Source: Pseudomonadota bacterium (GTDB taxonomy: Bacteria; Pseudomonadota; Alphaproteobacteria; Rhizobiales; Xanthobacteraceae). From it: 64,000 bases of DNA. Position numbers and translations under genes: made by a program. The first letter of the stretch is position 1. Every line of letters begins with the position of its first letter. Shown here one piece after another: positions 14,894 to 22,607 of the stretch. Under the pieces are notes generated by a model. It did not search any database. It was not told the origin of the DNA and worked only from the letters and a program-made list of their open reading frames with translations. Location: assembly GCA_023387735.1 (NCBI GenBank), contig JAEWHP010000032.1:62001-126000 (forward strand), in the 5' to 3' direction.

Positions 14894-17800
14894 CTATTCG
14901 GCCGCCTGCGCGACCGGCTGGCCGATCGTTGCCTCAAGCCGCGCGCATTCCGCGCGGTATTTGGCGACATTGGCTTCCTTGATGTGGCCATAGCCGCGCA
15001 CAAGTTCGGCGGATTTTGCCAGCGCCACCAGCCGCGGCCAGTCGTGCGGCTTGGCCTTGTCGAGATGACGGAAGATCATCGCGGAATATTCGCCCGGCAA
15101 GGCCCGCTCCATCCGGCGCTCGGACGTATAGCCGAACGGATCGAGCGCGGTGCCGCGCAGCGACTTGAACCGGGCCAGGATGTCGAAGGCGCGGAAAATC
15201 CAGCGACCGAACTCGCGCTTCTGCAGCCGTCCGGTCACGGGGTCGCGCTCCGCCAGCAGCGGCGGTGCGAGGCTGACCTTGACGTCCGGGTTGCCGTCGA
15301 ACTGCTCCCTCAATGCCTTCGCAAATTCGCCGTCGGAATAAAGCCGGGCGACCTCGTACTCGTCCTTGTAGGCCATCAGCTTGAACAGGCCCTTTGCGAA
15401 CGCTTCGGTGAGCTCTTGCGATCCGGGCGCCGACTTCGCCTCCGCGGCGCGGACGCGTTCGATCTCCCCAAGGTATCGCTTCGAATAGGCCTCGTCCTGA
15501 TAGTCCGTGAGGAACTTGGCGCGGAACGCGATGCTTTCATCGGGCGTGCGCTTGGCAGGCTGCGCGCCCGAGCTCTTGAACCGCGCGGCGCTGATCACGC
15601 GCGGCAAATCATGAGCGGCCAGCCGTCCCCACGAGAACGCCAGCTTGTTCATGTCGATCGCCGCACCATTGAGGTCGATCGCCTTCATGATCGCTTCCAG
15701 CGACAGCGGGATCGCGCCGCGCTGGAACGCAAAGCCGAGCATGAACGAGTTGGTAGCGATGCTGTCGCCCATCAGCGCGGTGGCAAGCCCGTTGGCGTCG
15801 AGGATGTCGAGATCGGTCGCGCTGACCGCCTCGTTCAGCGCATCCCGCATCGTGCCGGCCTGGAAATCGATATCGGGATCGATCACGAAGCTTGCGGTCG
15901 GCAGCAGGTCGGCGTTGACGACGGCCCTGGTGACGCCGCGTTCGGCGCGGCTCAGCGCCGTGACGCTCGTGGCCACGACGATGTCGCAGCCGAGGATAAG
16001 GTTGGCGCTGCCGGGCCCAATGCGGACATTGGCGAGATCGTCCGCCGACGGCGCGATGCGGACATGGCTCATGACCGCGCCGTTCTTCTGCGACAGCCCC
16101 GTAAAGTCCAGCGTCGAGCACGCCTTGCCGTCGACATGGGCGGCCATGCCGAGCAGCGCGCCGATGGTGATGACGCCGGTGCCGCCAATCCCGGTAACCA
16201 GGATGTTGTAGGCGCCATCCAGCGCCGGGATTGCCGGCGCCGGCAGGTCGGCGAACAGCGCCGACGGGTCGGCCGCCGCGCGATCGGCCTTGCGCAGCTT
16301 GCCGCCGTGCACGGTGACGAAGCTCGGGCAAAAACCCTCGATGCAGGAAAAGTCCTTGTTGCAGTTCGACTGGTCGATGCGGCGCTTGCGGCCGAACTCG
16401 GTCTCCAGCGGCTGCACGGAAACGCAGTTAGAGGCCTGCGAACAGTCGCCGCAGCCCTCGCAGACGCGCTCATTGATAAAGACGCGCTTCTGCGGATCCG
16501 GGTAGAGCCCGCGCTTGCGGCGGCGGCGCTTTTCGGCGGCACAGGTCTGGTCGTAGATCAGGACCGAGAGTCCCTTGACCTCGCGCAGCAGCTTCTGCAC
16601 GGCATCGAGTTCGCGGCGGTGATGGATGGTCGCGCCGGAAGGGAAATAGTTGGCCGGATACTTGTCGGGGTCGTCGGAGACGATGACGAGGCGCTTCGCC
16701 CCTTCGGCCGCCACCTGGTGCGCGATCTGCGAAACGGTCAGGCCGCCTTCGGCCGGCTGGCCGCCGGTCATCGCGACCGCGTCATTATAAAGTATCTTGT
16801 AGGTGATGTTGACGCCGGCCGCCGCTGCCGCGCGGATCGCCAGCAGGCCGGAATGGGTGTAGGTGCCGTCGCCGAGATTCTGGAAAACATGCGCTTCGCT
16901 GGTGAACGGCGCCTGCCCGATCCAGGTGACGCCTTCGGCGCCCATATGCGAGATCGTCTGCGTGCGGCGGTTCGGCACCGAGAGCGCCATGCCGTGACAG
17001 CCGATGCCGGCCATCGCGCGGCTGCCCTCCGGAATCTTGGTCGAGGTGTTGTGCGGGCAGCCCGAGCAAAAATATGGCGTGCGCGCCAGCTTGGCGGCGC
17101 CGACGCCATCCGCCGGACGGTCGAAGGCTTCGAGCTTGGCGAGGCGCTGCTCCAGCGCCGGGCTGCGGTGGCCGAGCCGGCGCAGCCGAGCGACGATGGC
17201 CGCGGCCACCATGGTCGGGGTCAACTCGCCTTCGCTCGGCAGGAGGGTTGCGCCGGTCTCGTCGCGCTTGCCGACCACCGAGGGCCGTTTCGACGCGTCG
17301 ACATTATAAAGAATGCGCAGTAGCTGGTCTTCGATGAAGCCGCGCTTCTCCTCGACGACAAGAACGTCCTGCAGCCCCTCTGCGAACGCTCGCGCGCCGG
17401 CCTCTTCCAGCGGCCAGGTCAGCGCGACCTTGTAGATGCGCAGTCCCAGCGCCTGCGCCTCCGCATCTGTTATGCCGAGGTCGGCCAGCGCCTGCCGCAA
17501 GTCGAGATAGGCCTTTCCGGTCGCCATGATCCCGAGCCGCGCCGGCTTGGAGTCGAGCACGATACGGTCGAAGCGATTGACCCGCGCGAACGCCGCCACC
17601 GCCTGCATCTTCGGGCCGTGCAGCCGCCGCTCCTGGTCCATCGGCGCATCGGGCCAGCGGATCGAGAGCCCGCCCGGCGGCATCTCGAAATCGTCGGGCA
17701 TGATGATCTTGATGCGATCGGGATCGCTCACGATCGAGGCCGAGCTTTCCACCGTCTCCGAGATCGCCTTGAAGCCGACCCAGCACCCCGAGTAGCGCGA

Positions 17801-18367
17801 CATTGCAAAGCCGAGGATGCCGAGATCGAGATAATCCTGCAGCGTTGCCGGGTTCACCACCGGCATCAGCGCCGCGGCAAAGACCTGCTCGCTCTGATGG
17901 GCCAGCGTCGAGGACTGGCAGCCATGGTCGTCGCCGGCGAGCGCAATCACGCCGCCGTTCGGCGAGGTGCCGGCCGAGTTGGCGTGCTTGAGCGCGTCGA
18001 CGGAACGGTCGACGCCGGGTCCCTTGCCGTACCAGATGCCGAACACGCCATCGACCTTGGCGCCAGGAAACATGCCGACCTGCTGGCTGCCCCACACGGC
18101 GGTCGCCGCCAGATCCTCGTTGAGACCCGGCGAGAACTCGATGTCATGCTGCTTGAGGAAGGATTTTGCGCGCCACAGCGCGTGGTCGTACATGCCGAGC
18201 GGCGAGCCGCGGTAACCCGATATGAAGCCGGCGGTGTTGAGGCCCTGCGCGCGGTCGCGTTCGCGCTGCAACATCGGCAAGCGGACCAGCGCCTGGGTAC
18301 CGGAAAGGAATATGCGCTTCGCATCCAGCCGGTACTTGTCGTCCAGCCCCACTTCCATCAACGCCAT
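14894..18367 (-). CDS. Indolepyruvate:ferredoxin oxidoreductase family protein (fused subunits)
   Basis: Large cytosolic enzyme of 1157 residues that decarboxylates 2-oxoacids such as indolepyruvate to acyl-CoA with ferredoxin as acceptor. A TPP/pyrimidine domain comes first (FISGYRGSPLGMYDHAL), then a TPP-binding domain (YFCSGCPHNTST, GIGCHGMA). A cysteine-rich segment follows (CEGCGDC, NCNKDFSCIEGFC) for iron-sulfur clusters. A gamma-type domain (GIGGTGVITIGALLG, TGLSQKNGAVMSHV) and a long C-terminal region complete it. The start at 18367 is preferred; frames continue upstream to 18553 without family-like sequence. It is divergent from the hotdog-CMD-SDR operon, with ~200 bp of shared promoter region. 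Confidence 0.9.
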   Translation of the reverse strand: MALMEVGLDDKYRLDAKRIFLSGTQALVRLPMLQRERDRAQGLNTAGFISGYRGSPLGMYDHALWRAKSFLKQHDIEFSPGLNEDLAATAVWGSQQVGMFPGAKVDGVFGIWYGKGPGVDRSVDALKHANSAGTSPNGGVIALAGDDHGCQSSTLAHQSEQVFAAALMPVVNPATLQDYLDLGILGFAMSRYSGCWVGFKAISETVESSASIVSDPDRIKIIMPDDFEMPPGGLSIRWPDAPMDQERRLHGPKMQAVAAFARVNRFDRIVLDSKPARLGIMATGKAYLDLRQALADLGITDAEAQALGLRIYKVALTWPLEEAGARAFAEGLQDVLVVEEKRGFIEDQLLRILYNVDASKRPSVVGKRDETGATLLPSEGELTPTMVAAAIVARLRRLGHRSPALEQRLAKLEAFDRPADGVGAAKLARTPYFCSGCPHNTSTKIPEGSRAMAGIGCHGMALSVPNRRTQTISHMGAEGVTWIGQAPFTSEAHVFQNLGDGTYTHSGLLAIRAAAAAGVNITYKILYNDAVAMTGGQPAEGGLTVSQIAHQVAAEGAKRLVIVSDDPDKYPANYFPSGATIHHRRELDAVQKLLREVKGLSVLIYDQTCAAEKRRRRKRGLYPDPQKRVFINERVCEGCGDCSQASNCVSVQPLETEFGRKRRIDQSNCNKDFSCIEGFCPSFVTVHGGKLRKADRAAADPSALFADLPAPAIPALDGAYNILVTGIGGTGVITIGALLGMAAHVDGKACSTLDFTGLSQKNGAVMSHVRIAPSADDLANVRIGPGSANLILGCDIVVATSVTALSRAERGVTRAVVNADLLPTASFVIDPDIDFQAGTMRDALNEAVSATDLDILDANGLATALMGDSIATNSFMLGFAFQRGAIPLSLEAIMKAIDLNGAAIDMNKLAFSWGRLAAHDLPRVISAARFKSSGAQPAKRTPDESIAFRAKFLTDYQDEAYSKRYLGEIERVRAAEAKSAPGSQELTEAFAKGLFKLMAYKDEYEVARLYSDGEFAKALREQFDGNPDVKVSLAPPLLAERDPVTGRLQKREFGRWIFRAFDILARFKSLRGTALDPFGYTSERRMERALPGEYSAMIFRHLDKAKPHDWPRLVALAKSAELVRGYGHIKEANVAKYRAECARLEATIGQPVAQAAE

Positions 18368-18568
18368 TGTTGGATTCCCCGTCGCGCCAGCAGCCGAGCC
18401 GCTTTTGAACCGATCTAATTGTGACGAGAATGTACCGATTTTGCTATGCGTGCCCAGCGGGATTCCATCGCCGCAGGACATATCTCGCGCTCCGATGTGG
18501 ACGGTCGCCCGCCCCTTGCCGAAGCCCGGCTTCTTTGAAACGCTGGCGGGCAAAGGGAGAGCTCAGGG

Positions 18569-19513
18569 ATGTCAGAACCGGCGTTCAGAACGGAGATATC
18601 GGAGCGCGACAATTTGCTCGTCGGGCCATGGCGCAGCCCGAAGCAGATGCTGCAGGCCCAGGTCTACGATTCCCACGCCTCGATCCACGACGACGCGACC
18701 GCGCAGAAGCTCGGCTTTCAGGGCGGCACCATCGAAGGACCGACCCATTTCAGCCAGTTCGCGCCGCTCTGCGAGCGGATCTGGGGCCAGGCCTGGTTCG
18801 AAACCGGGTGCCTGTCCGCGCATTACCGCAACCCCGCCTTCGAGGGCGAGGAAGTCCAGGCCAACATCGAAGCGCCGAAGCCGGGCCAGACGGTCTGCGC
18901 CATCGGCATGGTCAAGCGCGACGGCACCGAGATCCTGCGCGGCACCGCGTCGGTCGGTGGCGACGGCTCGGAAACCGCCCTGCACCGACGGCTCGGCGAA
19001 CTGAAGCCGCTCACCGATCCGGTTATTCTCGCCGACCTCAAGGTCGGCATGAAGACCGCGCGCCAGACCGTGCGAATGGATTTCGACCAGAACATGGGCG
19101 ACCTCTACCCGTTCTCGCTGGCCGAGAAGCTGCGGGTGATCACCGAACCATCGGCCTACTACTCGCAGGAGTTCAATCCGTGGGGACGGGCCATCATCCC
19201 CATGGAGATGCTGAGCGTGCTGTTCCAGTACCGCGCCCGCGAGGACAAGCTGCCGGTCCGCGGGCCCGCCGTCGGGCTGTTTGCCGACCAGGAAATCCGC
19301 CTGCTGCGCGGGCCGCTGTTCGCCGGGGAAGACTATTTCACCGAACGCGAGGTGGTCGCGCTCAGCGGCAGCCGCCGCACCGAGAGCATGTGGGTGCGTA
19401 CGACCGTGTTTGAAACTGACGGAACGCCGGTTGCGACCATGTTGCTCAACCTCGCCAGCATCAAGGACTCCTACGCCAACTTTGAGCGGGAGCACAAAGA
19501 GCTCTACGGCTAG
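18569..19513 (+). CDS. Hotdog-fold (MaoC-like) protein, function unknown
   Basis: Protein of 314 residues. The segment GFQGGTIEGPTHFSQFAPL...LSAHYRNPAFEGEEVQANIE has the shape of a hotdog-fold acyl-CoA hydratase or thioesterase half. The later part (KLPVRGPAVGLFADQEIRLLRGPLFAGEDYFTERE) looks like a second hotdog, so the chain may be a double-hotdog. I do not recognise a named enzyme. It has an AGGGAGAG ribosome-binding site and leads an operon with the CMD and SDR genes (gaps of 40 and 1 bp). It may hydrate or hydrolyse a CoA or keto substrate in an uncharacterised pathway. Confidence 0.65.
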   Translation: MSEPAFRTEISERDNLLVGPWRSPKQMLQAQVYDSHASIHDDATAQKLGFQGGTIEGPTHFSQFAPLCERIWGQAWFETGCLSAHYRNPAFEGEEVQANIEAPKPGQTVCAIGMVKRDGTEILRGTASVGGDGSETALHRRLGELKPLTDPVILADLKVGMKTARQTVRMDFDQNMGDLYPFSLAEKLRVITEPSAYYSQEFNPWGRAIIPMEMLSVLFQYRAREDKLPVRGPAVGLFADQEIRLLRGPLFAGEDYFTEREVVALSGSRRTESMWVRTTVFETDGTPVATMLLNLASIKDSYANFEREHKELYG

Positions 19514-19553
19514 ATAAGCCTCATCCGCTATCGCCAACAAGGACAACAAGAAA

Positions 19554-20108
19554 ATGGCCCGCCTGCCCTATCTCGAAGCCGACCAGATTGCTCCCGAATA
19601 TCGCGACATGCTCAAGCGCAACACCAACCTGCATAAGTTGTTGGTGAACTCGCCCGAGATGGCGCGCGCCTTTAACGGCATCGGCGGCTACATCCGTTTC
19701 AAGAGCAAGCTCGATCCGCGGCTGCGCGAACTCGCGATCCTCCAGGTCGGCTGGATCGAGAAATCCGAATACGAGTTCACCCATCACGTGAAGATCGGCA
19801 AGGAATTCGGCGTCACCGACGACGATATCGCCGCCCTGATGGCCGAAACCGAGGGCAAGCCCTCGCACCTCGAACCGCTGGCGAAGGCCATCCTGAGGGG
19901 CGCCCGCGAGATGGTGCGCGAGCTCGCAATGTCGGACGCGACCTTCGCCGAGATCAAGCGCGACCTTTCCGACGAGCACATGGTCGATCTCGTCGTCACC
20001 ATCGCCTTCTACTGCGCCGTCGTCCGCGTGCTGGCGACGATGAAGATGGACAACGAGCCCTATTATAAAGAGGTACTGAAACAGTACCCGATCCCGGGAG
20101 TGGAATGA
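19554..20108 (+). CDS. Carboxymuconolactone decarboxylase family protein
   Basis: Protein of 184 residues with the all-helical AhpD/CMD fold. The core is LRELAILQVGWIEKSEYEFTHHVKIGKEFGV, where the usual CxxC of AhpD peroxidases is absent and a YEFTHH motif takes its place. This matches the non-peroxidase branch (decarboxylase or unknown activity). AAGGA precedes the ATG. It is the second gene of the hotdog-CMD-SDR operon. Confidence 0.82.
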   Translation: MARLPYLEADQIAPEYRDMLKRNTNLHKLLVNSPEMARAFNGIGGYIRFKSKLDPRLRELAILQVGWIEKSEYEFTHHVKIGKEFGVTDDDIAALMAETEGKPSHLEPLAKAILRGAREMVRELAMSDATFAEIKRDLSDEHMVDLVVTIAFYCAVVRVLATMKMDNEPYYKEVLKQYPIPGVE

Positions 20109-20109
20109 A

Positions 20110-20910
20110 ATGCGTCTGAAAGATCGTGTCGCCATCGTCGTGGGCGCCGGACAAAGCCCCGGCGAAGGCATCGGCAACGGCCGCGCCACAGCGCTGACTT
20201 TCGCCCGCGAGGGCGCCAAGGTGATGTGCGTCGATCACAACCTGGCCTCGGCGCAGGAGACCGCCGACATGATTGCCGCCAAGGGTGGCACGGCGGCGGC
20301 GTTCAAGGCCGACGTCACCAGGAATGCCGACCTCAAGGCAATGGTGGAGGATGCGATAGCGCGCTGGGGCCGCATCGACGTCCTGCACAATAATGTCGGC
20401 GTCAGCCTGTCCGGCGGCGACGCCGAGTTGCTCGATATTACCGAGGAAGCATTCGACCGCTGCGTCGCGATCAACCTGAAGAGCTGCGTGCTCGCCGCCA
20501 AGCACGTCATCCCGATCATGCGGAAGCAAAAGAGCGGCGCCATCATCAACATCTCGTCGATGGCGGCGATCACGACCTATCCGTACGTGGCCTACAAGGC
20601 GACCAAATCGGCGATGATCGCGTTCACCGAACAGCTCGCCTACCAGAATGCGCAGTACGGCATCCGTGCCAACGTCATCCTGCCGGGCCTGATGAATACG
20701 CCGATGGCGGTCGACACCCGTGCCCGCGAATGGGGCAAGACCCGCGCCGAAGTCGAGGCCGATCGCGACAGCAAGGTGCCGCTGCGGCAGAAGATGGGAA
20801 CCGGCTGGGACGTCGCCAACGCCGCGCTGTTCCTCGCGTCGGATGAAGCGAGTTTTATCACGGGCGTGACGCTGCCAGTCGATGGCGGCTCAAGCGTGCG
20901 GCGGGGTTAG
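20110..20910 (+). CDS. SDR family oxidoreductase
   Basis: Classical short-chain dehydrogenase of 266 residues. The nucleotide loop is VVGAGQSPGEGIGNG, a variant with an insertion. Then come HNNVGVS, Ser in NISSMAA, and the catalytic YVAYKATKSA with Tyr and Lys in place. The substrate is unknown. The ATG is 1 bp after the stop of the CMD gene, with GGGAGTGGA as the ribosome-binding site, so translation is probably coupled. The final gene of the operon; a hairpin lies 41 bp downstream. Confidence 0.9.
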   Translation: MRLKDRVAIVVGAGQSPGEGIGNGRATALTFAREGAKVMCVDHNLASAQETADMIAAKGGTAAAFKADVTRNADLKAMVEDAIARWGRIDVLHNNVGVSLSGGDAELLDITEEAFDRCVAINLKSCVLAAKHVIPIMRKQKSGAIINISSMAAITTYPYVAYKATKSAMIAFTEQLAYQNAQYGIRANVILPGLMNTPMAVDTRAREWGKTRAEVEADRDSKVPLRQKMGTGWDVANAALFLASDEASFITGVTLPVDGGSSVRRG

Positions 20911-20951
20911 CGGCGGCGCGAATTCGGATGGTGTGCAACTGGCGGAAATGA

Positions 20952-20972
20952 CGCGGAAACCATGTTTCCGCG
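20952..20972 (+). terminator. Hairpin after the hotdog-CMD-SDR operon
   Basis: A perfect 9-bp stem CGCGGAAAC / GTTTCCGCG with a CAT loop. It is followed after a few bases by AAAAATTT and TTTTG rather than an immediate T run. Probably a terminator, though it could also be a processing or protective hairpin. Confidence 0.5.
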
Positions 20973-21251
20973 GTGCAAAAATTTACCTTTTGTTAATAAA
21001 CTCCCCCTAACCCGTTGCTGCGATTGGGCGTCCATTTCGGCGTCCGTACTCACGCAATCTTGTGCCAGTTTTTTTGTTTTGGCCCAGTGTGTGATTCGAC
21101 ACATTCAATCGATTCCAACGACACGATGATGTGACAGCGCATCGTCGATGCGTCGAAATACAGACTCGTTGCAGTCGCACGATCTTCATGTGGGCTCGGT
21201 ATGAGGCGCCACAAGAACTTGAGCGAAAGCTTGCGAGAACGCCGAGGCACC
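20973..21251. other. AT-richer non-coding gap upstream of a small gene
   Basis: Part of a 341-bp gap (20911-21251) without a supported gene. It contains AT-rich TTTACCTTTTGTTAATAAAC, unusual for this GC-rich region, and a GCCAGTTTTTTTGTTTTGGC stretch. It likely holds the promoter and a leader for the small gene at 21252. I see no clear -35/-10 pair or riboswitch. Confidence 0.4.
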
Positions 21252-21476
21252 ATGAGCGAAGAATTCGACTACGACCTGACGCCGGACCAGTGGGAAGCAC
21301 TGAAGGCTTTGCGCACGCCCGCTTCACGTCTCGCCCGGATGAGCCGGTACACGATCGACGGCCTGATTGCGCTCGAACTTGCCGTGATGAACGGAGATAT
21401 TCCGGCGATCACGCCGAAGGGCCGCAAGGTGCTGATTCGCGGATCGTCGCGTCTGTTGCTCGATCTGGCAGCGTGA
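21252..21476 (+). CDS. Small conserved-looking hypothetical protein
   Basis: Protein of 74 residues, soluble, acidic at the start (MSEEFDYDLTPDQWEALKAL). The middle is helical and the end reads VLIRGSSRLLLDLAA. It resembles small Bradyrhizobium hypotheticals with a TPDQWEAL motif (recalled). The ATG at 21252 has CGAGG upstream; an earlier in-frame start at 21201 lacks one. It is convergent with the cupin operon, 6 bp apart. Function unknown. Confidence 0.6.
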   Translation: MSEEFDYDLTPDQWEALKALRTPASRLARMSRYTIDGLIALELAVMNGDIPAITPKGRKVLIRGSSRLLLDLAA

Positions 21477-21482
21477 ACGAAA

Positions 21483-21866
21483 TCACACCGGCTTTTCGTC
21501 ATCCGTCACCGGAGAGGTGATTACCAGGAACACCAGATCGACCAGGCCCGAATTCGAGATCGCGTGTTCGACGCCTGGCGGCAGGAAGATGAAGTCGTGC
21601 TTGCGCACCACGTGATTCTTGCCCGCAATCTCCATCAGCCCCTCGCCTTCGAGCACGTGATAGATCTGTTCCTGTACGCGGTGGCTGTGGCGCGCGACAT
21701 GCGCCATCGGCTGGTACATCGAAATCCGGTAGTCGATGTGGCGGGAGCCTGCGGTCTCCGGCATGACCAGCGGTTTCGACAGCGCGCCGCCGAAATGATT
21801 GGGGAACTCGCGCCACGGCACTTCGGCGATGTTGCGGATGAAGGCGCCGTTGTTTTCCGAAGCCAT
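21483..21866 (-). CDS. Cupin domain protein
   Basis: Small beta-barrel protein of 127 residues. Cupin motif 1 is visible as HSHRVQEQIYHVLEGEGLMEI (metal-binding His and Glu), and motif 2 as FIFLPPGVEHAISN. Such proteins can be dioxygenases, isomerases or sensors. It is the last gene of the TPP-SDR-cupin operon, 17 bp after the SDR, with GGGAGG before its ATG. Its exact job is unknown; it may act on the product of the TPP enzyme. Confidence 0.87.
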   Translation of the reverse strand: MASENNGAFIRNIAEVPWREFPNHFGGALSKPLVMPETAGSRHIDYRISMYQPMAHVARHSHRVQEQIYHVLEGEGLMEIAGKNHVVRKHDFIFLPPGVEHAISNSGLVDLVFLVITSPVTDDEKPV

Positions 21867-21883
21867 GTCCAGCCTCCCTGTCG

Positions 21884-22588
21884 TCAGATCACCAGCGCGC
21901 CGCCATCGATATAGACAATCGACCCGGTCGCAAAACCGTTGGCCATGAAGCCGAGGATCTGCCGCGCAATGTCCTCGCCCGCGCCGACGCGGCCGACCGG
22001 CAACGCCGCCGCGGTCTTCGCCAGCATGTCGCGCCGCGCCTCTTCCGGCATCGCGGCACGGATCGGCGTATCGATGATGCCGGGCGAGACCGCATTGACG
22101 CGCACCGGCGCCAGTTCAAGCGCGAGCGCCCGGGCCAGCGATTCCAGCGCGCCGTTGGCGGCGCTGACGATCGCTGAATTGGGTCGCGGACGAACGCTCA
22201 GGAAACCCGAGACCAGCGTCAGCGATCCGCCGGCGTTGATCTGCGCCTGTTGCGCGACACGCCACGCGCCCCAGAACTTGCCTTCCATCGTGGCACGCAC
22301 GTCTTCCATCTTGACCGTCCTGAACGGGCCGGTGCGAAGCTGCGCCGCCGTGACCACGACGTGATCGACCGGGCCGCAACGCTTGAACAGTTCGGCAACG
22401 CTGTCGTCGCTGGTGACGTCGGCGGGGATCGCAATCGCATTCAGCTTGCCGGCCGCCTTGTCGAGCCGCTCGGCGTTGCGCGATGCGATGATGATTTCGG
22501 CGCCTTCGCGCTTGGCCATTTCCGCGGTGGAGAGGCCGATGCCCGAGGAGCCACCGACGACGACGACCTTCTTGCCTGCAAGCAACAT
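21884..22588 (-). CDS. SDR family protein lacking the catalytic Tyr and Lys
   Basis: Rossmann-fold protein of 234 residues. The dinucleotide motif GGSSGIG (12-18) and Ser127 are present. The usual YxxxK is replaced by VSAAN (Val141 for Tyr, Asn145 for Lys), and NNAG is replaced by TAAQ (80-83). The C-terminal VSPGIIDTP and SIVYIDGG are normal. It may bind NAD(P) but use different chemistry, or be a non-enzymatic partner. It lies between the TPP enzyme and the cupin with gaps of 19 and 17 bp, so it shares their pathway. Confidence 0.85.
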   Translation of the reverse strand: MLLAGKKVVVVGGSSGIGLSTAEMAKREGAEIIIASRNAERLDKAAGKLNAIAIPADVTSDDSVAELFKRCGPVDHVVVTAAQLRTGPFRTVKMEDVRATMEGKFWGAWRVAQQAQINAGGSLTLVSGFLSVRPRPNSAIVSAANGALESLARALALELAPVRVNAVSPGIIDTPIRAAMPEEARRDMLAKTAAALPVGRVGAGEDIARQILGFMANGFATGSIVYIDGGALVI

Positions 22589-22607
22589 GGTATTTCCTCA
22601 GGTGAGA

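Noticed and set aside
14984..17323. 779-codon plus-strand frame opposite the ferredoxin oxidoreductase
   Set aside because: Antisense shadow with repetitive Arg/Gly/Ala/Asp composition and no start signal.
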